Source: Chrysomallon squamiferum
Taxonomy: Eukaryota; Mollusca; Gastropoda; Neomphalida; Peltospiridae
Length of the DNA stretch: 64,000 nucleotides
Reading direction: 5' to 3'
Assembly: GCA_012295275.1 (NCBI GenBank)
Contig: CM022673.1
Coordinates: forward strand, 8,380,311-8,444,310
Made by a program: the position numbers and the translations under genes. Positions 52,836 to 64,000 of the stretch are shown in pieces. Every line of letters begins with the position of its first letter. Within the stretch, counting starts at the first letter, position 1. The notes below the pieces were generated by a model. It had not been told where the DNA came from and ran no database searches. It saw only the letters and a list, made by a program, of their open reading frames with translations.

Positions 52836-52972
52836 TCTGGCAAGTTAAGTGATCTAAGCAATTACGATTAAGGGTAGAACGTTGTTCACATATGCTATCG
52901 AAATGCTATGTTCCAGATTTTCCATTTCGTTTTAAACAGTCGTGTTCATATATGTGTGTTTTATTTATGTGT

Positions 52973-53065
52973 GTGTATATATGTGTATGTGTATGTATGT
53001 ATGTGTGTATGTATGTATGTATGTGTGTATGTATGTATGTATGTATGTATGTATGTATGTATGTA

Positions 53066-53098
<33 letters not shown>

Positions 53099-53190
53099 GT
53101 GTATGTATGTATGTATGCATGTATGTATGAATGTATGTATGTATGTATGCATGTATGTATGTATGTGTGTATGCATATATGTATGTATGT
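52973..53190. repeat. (TATG)n microsatellite with (TG)n interruptions
   Basis: GTAT units broken by GTGT and GCAT variants, lying inside the loop of the 52.7/53.9-kb inverted repeat. Val/Cys/Met/Tyr frames are artefacts. Confidence 0.95.
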
Positions 53191-53603
53191 CTGTGCGTAT
53201 GGTTATACGTATTTAATTATTTATGTAAATATGTGTTTGTGAATGAAATGGATATTGAAATGTTGGATACATAATAAATTAATAAATAGACGAAAGACTG
53301 AACGCAAGAATGAACGAATGAATAAATGAATGGATGCAGTTATTTTAACAAGGAGCTAACAGTAACACTGCAGAATATATAAATTTCTAGAGATTATGGC
53401 TGGCTGCTGCTGTTGTCAAGGTGTTGACTGAGAACACAACGTCACCCGTTTGAACCGTCTGGCGTGACGTGCAGTTATCACGAGGTCAAGTTATGGGAAA
53501 CAACAGCTGGTTTTCGTGACTACCTGATATCGATAGCCGTTCATTCACAGCAAAAATTCTTTACGGAAAGAAAATGAATAATTTGTTTTACAAAGTTATT
53601 TGA

Positions 53604-53605
53604 AG

Positions 53606-53636
<31 letters not shown>
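53604..53636. repeat. Poly-A run
   Basis: About 32 uninterrupted A residues following TATTTGAAG. Confidence 0.9.
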
Positions 53637-53638
<2 letters not shown>

Positions 53639-53891
53639 AAGTCTAGACAGAATAGAAAATTCATGATTATTCATTTTGAATATTCAGTCAGCTTGAAATA
53701 TGTGAATGTTATTTATGGAAATATAAGAATAATATTATTTTATAAATACATATTTTTTTTTTTTAGCTTAAAGATGTTGTCATCGTCATCACTAAAATAG
53801 ACTCTAACTTAAATATAAATAAGTAAATGTCAGTAACACGAGAACCACATGGATTAAGAAAAGGGAAACCTTGTTGGAAACCAGTGATTGA

Positions 53892-54022
53892 AACACTTAT
53901 TCCCCCCCCCCACTCAACCCACTCGTTAACAGCTGAAGTGGATCCAGTCATGATTCTCTTTAACAACCACACAGAAAGATAAAAGATCATAGCTGTTTCT
54001 TAACTTTGTCACTATCTGCAAT
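53892..54022 (-). repeat. Inverted repeat, right arm
   Basis: This is the reverse complement of the 52,708-52,835 arm. It differs by an expanded C-run (53,902-53,911) and scattered substitutions. About 1.06 kb, including a (TATG)n tract and a poly-A run, separates the arms. Confidence 0.85.
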
Positions 54023-54135
54023 GATTTCGTAACACTCTTGAATTTTATTTAGAAGTATAGCAAATTTTATTTCGTTTTCATTTCACCAAGTGACGGTTGC
54101 CTAAGAATTTTATAAATAAATTGCACGTGATAAAA

Positions 54136-54141
54136 TAATAC

Positions 54142-54222
<81 letters not shown>
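54136..54222. repeat. (AAT)n and (GAA)n compound microsatellite
   Basis: AAT units (to about 54,172) pass directly into about 16 GAA units. Confidence 0.95.
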
Positions 54223-54224
<2 letters not shown>

Positions 54225-54769
54225 CGACAACAAAGAAGAAGAATAGTATAGATATGTCGTAACTGTTTCATTCAGAATAGCGGTTCCCAGCCTTACTGGA
54301 GTCCAAAAGCTGTGTTAAAAGTTTTAAAGGGCTCAACTCTACAATGCATAATTATTCACAATGAGTTTGGTAAAAAAAATATATATATATTTATATATAA
54401 ATAATACCCACTGACCTTCTAATTCCAAACAATAACAATATGATGATCTGCATGATCCCTCTAACTGCTGTTTCTAATTAAGAAACAAACAAAAAAACAC
54501 TTCCTTACACAAAAAACATAATTAACAGTTTAGAGCCCACGCACAGTCCTGTGGCCATGACTTCCAGTGTTATGTCAGTTGTGTGTGTCTAAAGCTAAGG
54601 TGGGCGGGGGCAGCTGAACATACCTGTGAAGGGTGCTATAAATAAAACTTTTTAAAAAAAAGTCGAATTAAAGGCACAGGGTCCACGCTATTAAATTTTA
54701 TGACCGTTGTTGAGAAAACGTTAACAAAAAACAGCAGTACCAACAACAACAACAATGATATCACCCGTA

Positions 54770-54773
54770 ATAA

Positions 54774-54852
<79 letters not shown>

Positions 54853-54853
54853 A
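54770..54853. repeat. (AAT)n and (GAT)n compound microsatellite
   Basis: AAT units (about 54,770-54,822) pass into about ten GAT units. Asn/Asp or Ser/Leu runs in the frames are repeat artefacts. Confidence 0.95.
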
Positions 54854-55264
54854 ATTTAGTACTCATACAAAAGTACCACAAGGTATATGTTTCATGTGAA
54901 CAGTTTATAATTATTTCTGTATGTATGTGTCTAAATGTTATAAATATAATTATATTATTAGATGAATGATCTCTCTCTCTCTAATAGATACACATATGTA
55001 CATATACATACACACACACACACACACACGCACACGCACAACCACATATATATATATATATAACCAACAAGGGACATTTTCTGGAGAAGCATCAATGAAC
55101 AGATTCCAAAGGCAACATTACTGTAGTTAACAGTCTTAGTCATGAATACATTTATCGTTTTCAGTTCCTCAGAGACTATCATATCGCTTCTACTATTACA
55201 ATTACGCGATACTTGATACAATCAATTTACAAACAAAACAAGGATGCACGTTCTTCGCAAGTTG

Positions 55265-55325
55265 GGAGTGCAATGACCTTAGTTCGAACTAAAAGGTTAT
55301 AGGTCAGCAGGTCACTGTGTCGAAC
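55265..55325 (-). mobile_element. Possible tRNA-derived SINE fragment
   Basis: Minus-strand AGTGACCTGCTGACCTATAA followed by CCTTTTAGTTCGAACTAAGG has a B-box-like GTTCGAACT (55,281-55,290) and an anticodon-arm-like spacing. The A box is weak. Relic at best. Confidence 0.4.
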
Positions 55326-55703
55326 GCAGGACGATCATTTTAATTGCGTTCGTGACTTGTTTATGATTTAACAGTCCAGAGAAAAAAACGCTGTATTAGC
55401 AATATTCACTGCAATAAAACCTTAGACATGACGAAATGGAGCAATATATGTCACTGGCGATGTGCATGTAAAAATATTACACGAACAACGAAAGCATTTA
55501 ACGACGGCAGTGTGTGGCACTGATCGGTTTTTGCACACCTAACAACAGTTCAGTCGTTTTCTGGCCAAAGCACACCAGCCAGAATCTGTCTGTCCACTGA
55601 TCTGAAAGATACGTGCTAGCTGTGATAATAAAATAACCATTGGCCCAGTGTTGTGATACTTTTGTGGAACTAAATCCACAAATATGAAAGAAAACAGCAG
55701 CAG

Positions 55704-55973
55704 CAGCTGTAGTAGTAGTAGTAGTAGTTGTTAGTAGTAGTAGTAGTTGTAGTAGTAGTAGTGGTAGTAGTAGTAATAGTAGTAGTAGTAGTTGTTGTTG
55801 TTCTTGTAGTAGTATTAGTGGTGATGGTAGTAGTAGTTGTTGTAAAAGTAGTAGAAGTAGTAGTAGCTGCTGTTGTAGTTGTAGTAGTAGTAGTGGTAGT
55901 AGTAGTTGTTGTAATAGTAGTAGAAGTAGTAGTAGCTGTTGTTGTAGTAACGGTAGTAAAGTAGTAGTAGCAA

Positions 55974-56019
<46 letters not shown>

Positions 56020-56059
56020 TGTTGTTGTAATAGTAGTAGTTGTTGTAGTTGTAGTAGTA

Positions 56060-56098
<39 letters not shown>

Positions 56099-56102
56099 AT
56101 AC
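55704..56102. repeat. (GTA)n region, about 400 nt
   Basis: GTA triplets with GTT, GTG, GCT and GAA variants run for about 400 nt, most regular at 55,972-56,020 and 56,055-56,097. Long Thr-, Val- or Leu-rich open frames on both strands come from triplet periodicity and contain no domain. Confidence 0.95.
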
Positions 56103-56877
56103 TAACAATAATAGAGCAAACGGTGTTCTTAAAAGTACAATTATTAACTTCAAAGACTAACAACTGGGTGACTACACCTTTAACGGCGGTCGCCACAAAA
56201 CCTGCGGAACTAACGTCAAATAAATCCCCGTATTCCACCCCAAACAATGAGCATAATTAAAAGATCACCGAAAGCGAAGCACAGAACATGCCCAGTGGCG
56301 CAAAAATGATATTAGATGCCCATCTACATTTTAAATTAATTAACACGGTAAAATCCCATGCATATATCTGAGTTCAGATTTCAACCTTTATAGAATTTTG
56401 AATCTCTTGGCTTTCATAACGGCTTAGATTGTAAATGCGGTTTTGGGGTCGGGGCGTACAAGTAAATCTCATAACAAGAGAATTATTTGTAATAAAGAGT
56501 TCTAGTGTCGTCTGTGATAATATAAATATTTATGTATATTAAAAAGTTAATTTTATAATTACGTTCGCTAACAGTGATAAGACGTGCCGTTAGTGAGATT
56601 ATTAATTTTGTCTCTAAAGGATTCCGATGTTCGCGCGATGAAAAAAAGAGGGTGTGGTTCCTTCTGTCAGCCTGCGTCTATGCTTATTAAGTTTCATTGT
56701 TAAAGTGGACCTTTGGTGACATTTATAAATGGTTTAAATATATTTTGCATAATTGTAAATTATTGTTAAATTATTCCGATGATCTAAACTTTGTTAATAG
56801 TTAAGTTTGGCAAAATTAACCAATGAAAGATGAACGTTAATAAATAATAATAGATAAGTATTTTTAAGTGCTAAAAC

Positions 56878-56997
56878 TAAAATAAAAAATAATAAAACTA
56901 CGTAAATATGTACATGAACAATAAAATAAAAAATAATAAAAATACGTAAATATGTATATGAACAATAAAATAAAAAATAATAAAACTACGTAAATAT
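56878..56997 (+). repeat. 44-bp tandem repeat, about 2.7 units
   Basis: The unit consists of AAAATAAAAAATAATAAAAC followed by TACGTAAATATGTACATGAA and CAAT. Copies differ by one or two bases, so expansion is recent. Confidence 0.9.
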
Positions 56998-56999
56998 GA

Positions 57000-57039
57000 T
57001 TCTGAATTTAGATCATCTTGTTCCCTCAGAAACCGATAA

Positions 57040-57071
<32 letters not shown>

Positions 57072-58340
57072 TCTCTCTCTCTAATCTGGACATGAATGCT
57101 GAATCATTCTTGAATACAGTCCGCTAAACCATTGACATATAACCCCAAACCGGGTCAAATCAAGGTCACTGACATTTTTCCTGAGCACTTTAGAGAGAAA
57201 GAAAGAATGAATAGTAAACACTACAATAACGAATAAATATCATGTTATTGAATAGGCTTTTTATACATTCGATTTTTTTTAAAGAGCCATTAGAGAAGGC
57301 TGAATAAGAACAATAATCTATGCCTGTGTATCAAATATAGCCGAGTGTTTTATATATATATATATATAAATATAAACACCTCTGGCAACATATCATAATC
57401 TACTACTCTTATCGACTAAGCAACAAGTCATTTCCTATATGCACCTTCCACCAAAGTGAAAAACACGTCCCATACTTTTCGAAAAGTTAACAGAATAGGA
57501 ATCAACTCGGTGAGTACATTTATAAAATCTAATACTATTACATTAGTTTGTTGGTTAGGTATTTAACGAACTGTTCGCTTCACACAAGAACATATTTAAT
57601 TAAACACGATACAGAAGAAATCACAGACGTGCTAGTGCGGTGACATAATTAACTGTACGTGGACCCGTTTGATGAAGATTTCAATGAGAATAGTGGCAGA
57701 ACAATTGAGACTGAACCGAGTACCAGGTCAATGAACTAGAACGTGAATCTATTACTGAGCTGGTGCAGAAATGTCACGTCAGTGTTGTCTCCGGACTCAC
57801 TTTTGTCGATGATACAAAGCCTGCTGTGCGTATTATTATTATTATTATTAGCTGGTATTGCGGTCTGTGTCTTGAGAGCCGGCCAGGACATCCTTCAACC
57901 GACGATTTCGGTCCATTATTCACTAATATGGAGGATTTTTAAAATCGAGCCCAGCGGTGTAATATATGTATGTACCCAGAGGCCAACCCACCGTTGTTAT
58001 TAACAAACACATAAATCTGAATTATCACATTGATTTTCGTGGATATCGACATAATGAAACTTTCTGGAATCCTCATGTCGTGTTTTGTGTTCGTTATATG
58101 ATTCGCACATTGATCTTTTCATCCATCCATTCAAATAGTTATCTGATCATGCAATCAAGTAGACATTTTTTTTGTTGTTTTTTTTTGTTAGTGTTGTTTG
58201 TTTTGTTTTTTTGTTTGTTTGTTTTTTTGGTGTTTTTGTTGTTGTTGTTTTACAGGAATATGCACACAAACATAAATTAATAAATAAATAAGTAAGTAAA
58301 TAAATAAACGTATAAGTATTTATGATTAAATGTACGTACA
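57000..58340. other. Non-coding stretch with a poly-T run and a GC-balanced segment
   Basis: Poly-T lies at about 57,043-57,071. The segment at 57,640-57,990 is less AT-rich and holds an open frame broken through an ATT triplet run; no family or exon border supports coding. Confidence 0.45.
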
Positions 58341-58350
58341 TCAGTCCAGA

Positions 58351-58353
58351 CAC

Positions 58354-58384
<31 letters not shown>

Positions 58385-58550
58385 ATGTATGTACATGCAG
58401 ACATAAATACATACACAATAATACATACATACAGACAGACATACAGACATACAGACATAGAGACATATAAACATACATACATACATACATACATACATAC
58501 ATACATACACACACATACATTCATACATATATACATACATACATACATAT
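58351..58550. repeat. (CA)n and (ATAC)n microsatellites
   Basis: About 15 CA units (58,352-58,382), then imperfect ATAC/AGAC units, most regular at about 58,470-58,510. Confidence 0.95.
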
Positions 58551-58699
58551 ATGTAAACTCATACAGAAAATCAGGAAGACATATAAAACTAAAAAACTGG
58601 CAGACTAAATGACATCCATCGAAAAAAAAAACAGAGAAAAAAAAAAAAGACTGAGAACAGATATTTGATGTATACGATATACATATTAATTTTCTCCTT

Positions 58700-58704
<5 letters not shown>

Positions 58705-58736
<32 letters not shown>
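58705..58736. repeat. Poly-T run
   Basis: About 30 uninterrupted T residues, followed by a G and further T-rich sequence. Confidence 0.9.
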
Positions 58737-58737
<1 letters not shown>

Positions 58738-58932
58738 TTTTATTTATTGCATCTGCTTTTTGACATCATCTCCACGCTTCTATTATTAACCCAGCTATTC
58801 TCTTGATCGTCTTTCACAAAGACGTGTTGGAAATTATTCGTCCGCCCACATTTCTGTCTTCATACATTTTGATATATACCAACTTGATATCGCTACCTCA
58901 TCGGCTGTCACGTTCGAGGCAGTACGCCACAG

Positions 58933-59002
58933 TCAAACAGTCGTTCTAACTAAATTAATCATGGCTCTTATCTATACGCAACTTTCACCCACGACTGTTT
59001 GA
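58933..59002. repeat. Short inverted repeat with 12-bp perfect arms
   Basis: TCAAACAGTCGT (58,933-58,944) and its reverse complement ACGACTGTTTGA (58,991-59,002) enclose a 46-nt loop within a GC-balanced unique segment. Confidence 0.75.
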
Positions 59003-59049
59003 ACAGGAGGCGACTGATTTCATCTCAGAAATAAAATAACACATACGCC

Positions 59050-60800
59050 GCTCTCGTTACAGTAGTGGGGCAAAAGTTTGCAACTTTTCCCTCATTTGAT
59101 TAGTGTTACTAATTTAGGAAATAGACCAATTTAGAGGATCAGAAAAAGAGACAGAGAGTCTGTTATACAATATGCTTGCACTCAAGTACATATGGATATA
59201 TATACACACAAATATACGTCATATGCATGTGTACAGACGTAGATTAACATACATGTTTATAGACACGCACGAAGGCACACATACATATATATATATATAT
59301 ATATACGAACGTCCGAACATATCACACATATAGCTATGAATAGAGCTGGATCTTCATTTTTGCTATTTCCATCGATTTCCCATTCCACCAAATGCCCTCA
59401 ACTATTGTAAAAACTGTAACACTCTGTGACGTGGTGTGTATTGAAAATAATACCATTCCATTTGTTATTTTACGAAGTAAGGGTACTAATAAGCCTTACA
59501 TTACTATCCGCCTTTTTCGTTGTGTATTTATTTATTATTTGTTTGTTCTTGTTGTAATAACATATAACGTATTAAGACTATTATTAGGACTAAATGTAAA
59601 ATAGAATTATCCACTTCAGCATCTCTCTTCATTTACGAAAATAGCTGTATTACAAACAGATCGTAATGTGTTTTTTATTGTTTCTATTTAGGACTGGAGA
59701 ACTGAAAAATTTGCTTCATCACGCAGGTTTTTTTTTTTTACTTGGTTATAGACAAAATGACTACAGGAATGTAATGGAACTAACGACATTTCATACAGAT
59801 TGATGGAATACTAATAAATTTATGTAGAAGTGTAGAAAAATACGTTCATTCTTTCGGTTCTAACTAGTTCATAGACGACTGGTAATGTTTGCTAATAAAG
59901 GCCTCCTACGGACAATATCCAGTTACTGGTGTAAGTACATTAATGGACTGTGTAGTTTTACTATGTAACAGTTAATGCATAGTGATAGAAAAGTTAACAG
60001 AAGACGTGACTTCCAAACCACTGTGTTAATAAAAGTTCTTCTAAATATGAGATTGACAATCACTCACTTGTAAATGTGTTAATGCTCCTGGCAAATAATG
60101 AATGCTAATTTCATTTTATGCATGCTTGAATAACTTGTACGTTCCGTAACTTGTAGGACTGTTAACACAATGGTCGTACGAAAACAGAAGCTAGTGTAAA
60201 CGTCCCTACAAACCTGTTTTGAAGAGCAGTGAGTCTTAAACAGCTAATATCAGCTGAAAACTGCGGCATTAAAAACAACATAAATGAGCTCGTAGCACTA
60301 GTTTCAGTTTTAAAATGTATTTAAATATGTATGTATGTATGTATTTATGTTGTATGGATGTATAGATGAATGTATTTATGTATGTTTATAGACTAAGACT
60401 AGGTGGATGGATGGATGAAATGTATGTATGTATGTTTGTATGTATGTAAATCCCTGCACTCATTTGGGTCTTACTAATAAACCAGTTTTATGACATGGAT
60501 GCGTCAGATATATATCGTAAACAACAAACAAGACGCAGACTGAAATGTCGAAATTTGTTATTCACCGGATTCGGAATTTAATTAAGAATATTATTTGCAT
60601 ATAAGATTATATATCTTCTCGCTGAAACCGGAGGAAACCGTCACGACCGTTCTCTCCGTCTCGCTTGTTTACGATGGATTCAGCCTTGACACATAAAGAC
60701 GAAAATTAACTCTGTTTATTGCACATTTAGCAATCGAAGTTACTCGGTGCTTTCTGATGGCTTAATCACCATATGCTTGACACATTAACACACAGCAGAC
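59050..60800. other. Non-coding unique stretch
   Basis: No gene is supported. It contains a (TA)n run near 59,287-59,305, a degenerate (TATG)n stretch at about 60,325-60,450 and otherwise ordinary AT-rich sequence. Confidence 0.6.
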
Positions 60801-60819
60801 AAGGGTCTGTAACCGAACA

Positions 60820-60932
60820 CGCTGCGATGTGGTGGCTTCTTCGTTTCACGGTATTTTTATAGTATGACGAAGAGTGGTAGAGTCTGGGTTCGAGTACCGG
60901 CCGTTTTTTTTTTTTTTTTTTTTTTTTTTTTC
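60820..60932 (+). mobile_element. Possible tRNA-derived SINE, plus strand, ending in poly-T
   Basis: GGGTTCGAGTACC (60,886-60,898) fits a B box closely. GATGTGGTGGCTTC (about 60,823-60,836) is a weak A-box candidate at a somewhat long distance. A poly-T run starts at 60,904, directly after the tRNA-like part, so the body is missing or the poly-T belongs to another insertion. Confidence 0.4.
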
Positions 60933-61002
60933 TTATTAATTTTCTTCTTCTTCTCTTCTTCTTCTTCTTCTTCTTCTTCTTCTTCTTCTTCTTCTTCTTC
61001 TT
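60903..61002. repeat. Poly-T and (TTC)n tract
   Basis: About 28 T residues are followed by (TTC)n at about 60,941-61,002. Lys/Arg frames on the minus strand are artefacts. Confidence 0.95.
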
Positions 61003-61434
61003 CGTAACCCCGTGCTGTACTATACTTTCAACTTGTTTAGACGCTGTTTGAACAAAATAGCTGTGTCTGACCACTTTGTAAATAATTCAACTTTGCTAAT
61101 ATTGTATACATACGTCACAAAATTCTTGATGCAGAAAATCCCTTAACAGATCCGGGGATCGTAACTTCCCACATATAAATCATCGAATATATTAAAAATA
61201 ATACAGGTTTAGACAGACAATTAAAACTCTTGTTTACGGATCCGAAACAGGCGTGTTTGATCCTGCAGCAGATATAAATACGATTGCTGTTAAGTGCAGT
61301 GAAGTGTTTATAATTGCTCAAATATTTTACAGATGCCAACAACAATTTGCAGTCAATGAAAATTTTGTAAAGGACAGAAAGAAGAAAATGTAGTTTTTTT
61401 TAAAATTTATTTTCAAGATCTTCTTAATTTTAGA

Positions 61435-61510
61435 AATAATAATAATAATAATAACAACAATAATGATAATAATAATAACAACAATAATAATTATAATAAT
61501 AATACTAAAA

Positions 61511-61546
<36 letters not shown>

Positions 61547-61594
61547 TAATGATAATAATAACAACAACAATAATAATTATAATAATAATACCAA

Positions 61595-61632
<38 letters not shown>

Positions 61633-61665
61633 CGAAGAAGAAGAAGAAGAAGAAGATGAAGAAGA
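61435..61665. repeat. (AAT)n region with internal duplication and (GAA)n end
   Basis: Triplet sequence AAT/AAC/GAT extends for about 200 nt. The motif AACAACAATAATAATTATAA occurs twice about 80-90 nt apart, showing a larger duplication within the tract. It ends in GAA/GAT triplets. Confidence 0.9.
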
Positions 61666-61669
61666 TGCA

Positions 61670-62186
61670 AAACAATAACGGTTTAAAATCGTTTCAAAGA
61701 AAGTTACGTCTTATTTTGCAAATTCAAAAAATGTCGCTTATGATACCAGGCACCATTGTGCAGACACCGAAACAGTGGGTTTTTTTTTATTTTTGAAAAA
61801 TTTACTATAAACTCAACACCATAAATGAATTCTATAAACACTCAAATGCTACTTACTCATCTCCGACCTCTCGTGTCATTCTACATGCATATATTCTGCA
61901 TTCATTTGTAAAATACATCAAGTAATCTACGTTTACAACATCGGACGTGACATTTGGTAGATTAATTACCAGCGAGGTAACTGAAAACAACAGATGCATA
62001 GTATGACTAAAATTCGGAAACGTTATTTAAGAAATTCTAAGAATCCTTCATTTTACGTGCAAATATACACGTATGGGGAGACCATCATTTGATATGTGTA
62101 AGCAAACACGTACAAGCTCAGACACATGTCAAAAGTTATAAATTACAATTAGAAAAATTATTCAAAACGACTCAACACACAAATAT

Positions 62187-62226
<40 letters not shown>

Positions 62227-63105
62227 AACATACATAATCACCTGCAGACACAATTAATATTTAAAATTGCATTATAAAATAAATAAACTTTGCTGAAATA
62301 TTAAAAAATGATGGACTGAAACGCAGTAGAAATAATGTATCATAATCATCATCATAATTCTTCTTCTTCTTCTTATTATTATTATCATTAATTTTTTTTT
62401 TTTTTTTTTTTTTTTAATTTATGATGTTAGGACTATCGCTCAGAGTTCTTATTGTTGTTGTTGTTGTGCTGTTTGTATTCTTTTTGTTGAGACTGATTAA
62501 TAGCTGAGGAAGAATTATTTTAAAATTTGTTTTGATTGCACTTTTATTAATGATGGAAACCGTGACCTCTATTTCATTGCGTAGGCTAGCTAAAAGCTGG
62601 AACTAAAAAAAAAGAAAATAATCAAATTTTTCTTGTAAAAAGCATCCTTAGGTAAAGTGAAAAGTTTTTATATAAATTCTGAAAAAAAAAAAATAATAAT
62701 ATTATTCTCAAAAAGAAAAGAATATGAATGAATGGGATACAATTTCGTCGTGAAAAATGAAAAGAAAAAAAAAAAAAAAAAAAAAAATGTTTAAAATGTC
62801 AAACTGAAAAATGATCCTGAGGGGCATTTTGGTAAATGAAAGATTTGCACGGAGGCGAAAACAGACTATTTGCTTTATAGTGTCATTCATCAAAAAAATT
62901 ATTAATAATGTCTTACTTTCTGAATTCCTGATTTTTAAAAAAAAAAAATGTTGTTCCTTTGCTGGTTTTTGTTTTGTTTTTGTTTTAGTTAATTCTTTGG
63001 TTTTTCTTCATTATTTTAATTTTGTTTCTTTTTATTTGCGTTATTCCGTAACTACTATAGTTTGTATTTATATTAACAGGAAATACTTAAACATTCTACT
63101 GAACA
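61670..63105. other. Non-coding AT-rich stretch
   Basis: No gene is supported. Poly-T (about 62,391-62,415) and poly-A (about 62,765-62,787) runs and short TTC and TTG triplets were seen. Confidence 0.6.
62192..62224. repeat. (TA)n microsatellite
   Basis: About 16 TA units. Confidence 0.9.
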
Positions 63106-63108
63106 ATT

Positions 63109-63109
<1 letters not shown>

Positions 63110-63201
<92 letters not shown>
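63110..63201. repeat. (CA)n followed by (GA)n
   Basis: About seven CA units pass into about 38 GA units. Confidence 0.95.
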
Positions 63202-63204
<3 letters not shown>

Positions 63205-63569
63205 CTCAGCAAAGACAGATGCCAATCCAAACTAAAAAAAATGAATGTAATTTGACATTTTAAATTACAACAACATTCCAACAATAAGATCAGCGCAAAT
63301 CTTACAGAATCTTTAATCTGGAAATATTTAACAGACGTAGGTTAGATAGTACAGAACATACAACGAAATGAAAACCAGCGTTACTCAGCAAATATCATCG
63401 ACATTTTCATTCAGTACAATGGTCAAACACAGGATCCTTATCGTGGCTTCGATTTAGAGATAAGCGACCATTTTAAACACCCGATAAAATAAGGCATAAA
63501 TTCTATATGCAGATTATAAATGTAGGTCTGGTATGCGAAGTATCAAAAACATGTCTTAAAATAGAACAG

Positions 63570-64000
63570 AGTACAAAGATTATTTTCTAATAATAAAACG
63601 GACACGAAAGGTGATCTTGGTGCAGTACCAAAAGCAATAATAAAAAATATATATATATTCTAATAATATATTTACAAAAACAGTGATATTGCTGTGGTAA
63701 ATAGGAAGATTATAATTCAGTAATAAAACTGATAAGAAATGCCATTTTGCAACATCAGATGCAGCTATTATTTAATTACGTAATAATGCAATTGACACAG
63801 AATAGTTAAATTCTAATAATAAAATTTATAGGAAAAGTGTTATCGCTATTTCACTTACGAAGATTGTATTGCAACAATAAAATTGAGACTGAAGGTCATC
63901 TTGGTGTAGTATTGAATACGACAACAACAGTATTCTAATACAACTGATAAGAAAGCTGATCTCGTTTTAGGAATTATTAAGAATGTATTTTATTATTTGC
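63570..64000 (+). repeat. Degenerate tandem array, unit about 50-75 bp, cut by the window end
   Basis: A block like AGATTATATTCTAATAATAA followed by AACTGATAAGAAA recurs near 63,577, 63,652, 63,707, 63,805, 63,858 and 63,930. Some units also share TGATCTTGGTG(C/T)AGTA. Units are strongly diverged and the array continues past 64,000. Confidence 0.6.

Noticed and set aside
55498-56247. 249-codon minus-strand frame, Thr/Leu/Gln-rich in the middle.
   Set aside because: The length comes from the (GTA)n region; the flanking residues show no family and there is no exon evidence.
57743-58003. 86-codon plus-strand frame resembling a membrane segment.
   Set aside because: The hydrophobic stretch is produced by an ATT triplet run and no homologous domain is visible.

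Overview
The window looks like animal (metazoan) nuclear DNA. It is AT-rich and very gene-poor, and it is packed with microsatellites, homopolymer runs, tRNA-derived short interspersed elements and degenerate tandem arrays. The only convincing protein-coding sequence is interrupted by spliceosomal introns with GT-AG borders. Very long (CT/GA)n, (GATA)n, (TATG)n, (ACT)n and (AAT)n tracts together with tRNA-derived SINEs suggest a lophotrochozoan such as a mollusc, possibly a cephalopod. That taxonomic guess is inference and was not tested.

Two related genes of the TGF-beta superfamily, activin/inhibin-beta type, lie in tandem on the minus strand. Gene A (46,545 down to 40,432) is complete: two coding exons split by a 4.86-kb phase-1 intron give 417 residues with a signal peptide, an activin-type prodomain, an RHRR furin site and a cystine-knot mature domain ending in CGCT. 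Gene B (13,579 down to 12,453) has the same phase-1 intron, here only 309 nt, and a matching prodomain. Its reading frame ends immediately after a dibasic cleavage site at a possible 5' splice site, and no mature domain was recognised in the 12.4 kb of downstream sequence present. The mature ligand of gene A lacks the cysteine normally used for the inter-chain disulfide, lacks both finger-1 tryptophans, and has an arginine-rich wrist segment.

The rest is non-coding as far as I can see. 1-12.4 kb: a 141-bp tandem duplication, simple repeats and a 17-bp array of CRE-like half-sites. 13.6-40.4 kb between the genes: SINEs, an inverted repeat carrying (CT)n/(GA)n tracts (18.8/20.0 kb), a CCAAT-pair promoter-like segment (25.8 kb), a pentanucleotide array (30.4-31.0 kb), a dispersed repeat (32.9 and 35.9 kb) and a 1-kb array of 20-bp degenerate units (37.5-38.6 kb). 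46.6-64 kb upstream of gene A: a (GAA)n tract, an inverted repeat (52.7/53.9 kb), a 400-bp (GTA)n region, a 44-bp tandem array and another degenerate array running off the window end. No tRNA or rRNA gene, CRISPR array, or intact transposon coding region was recognised.
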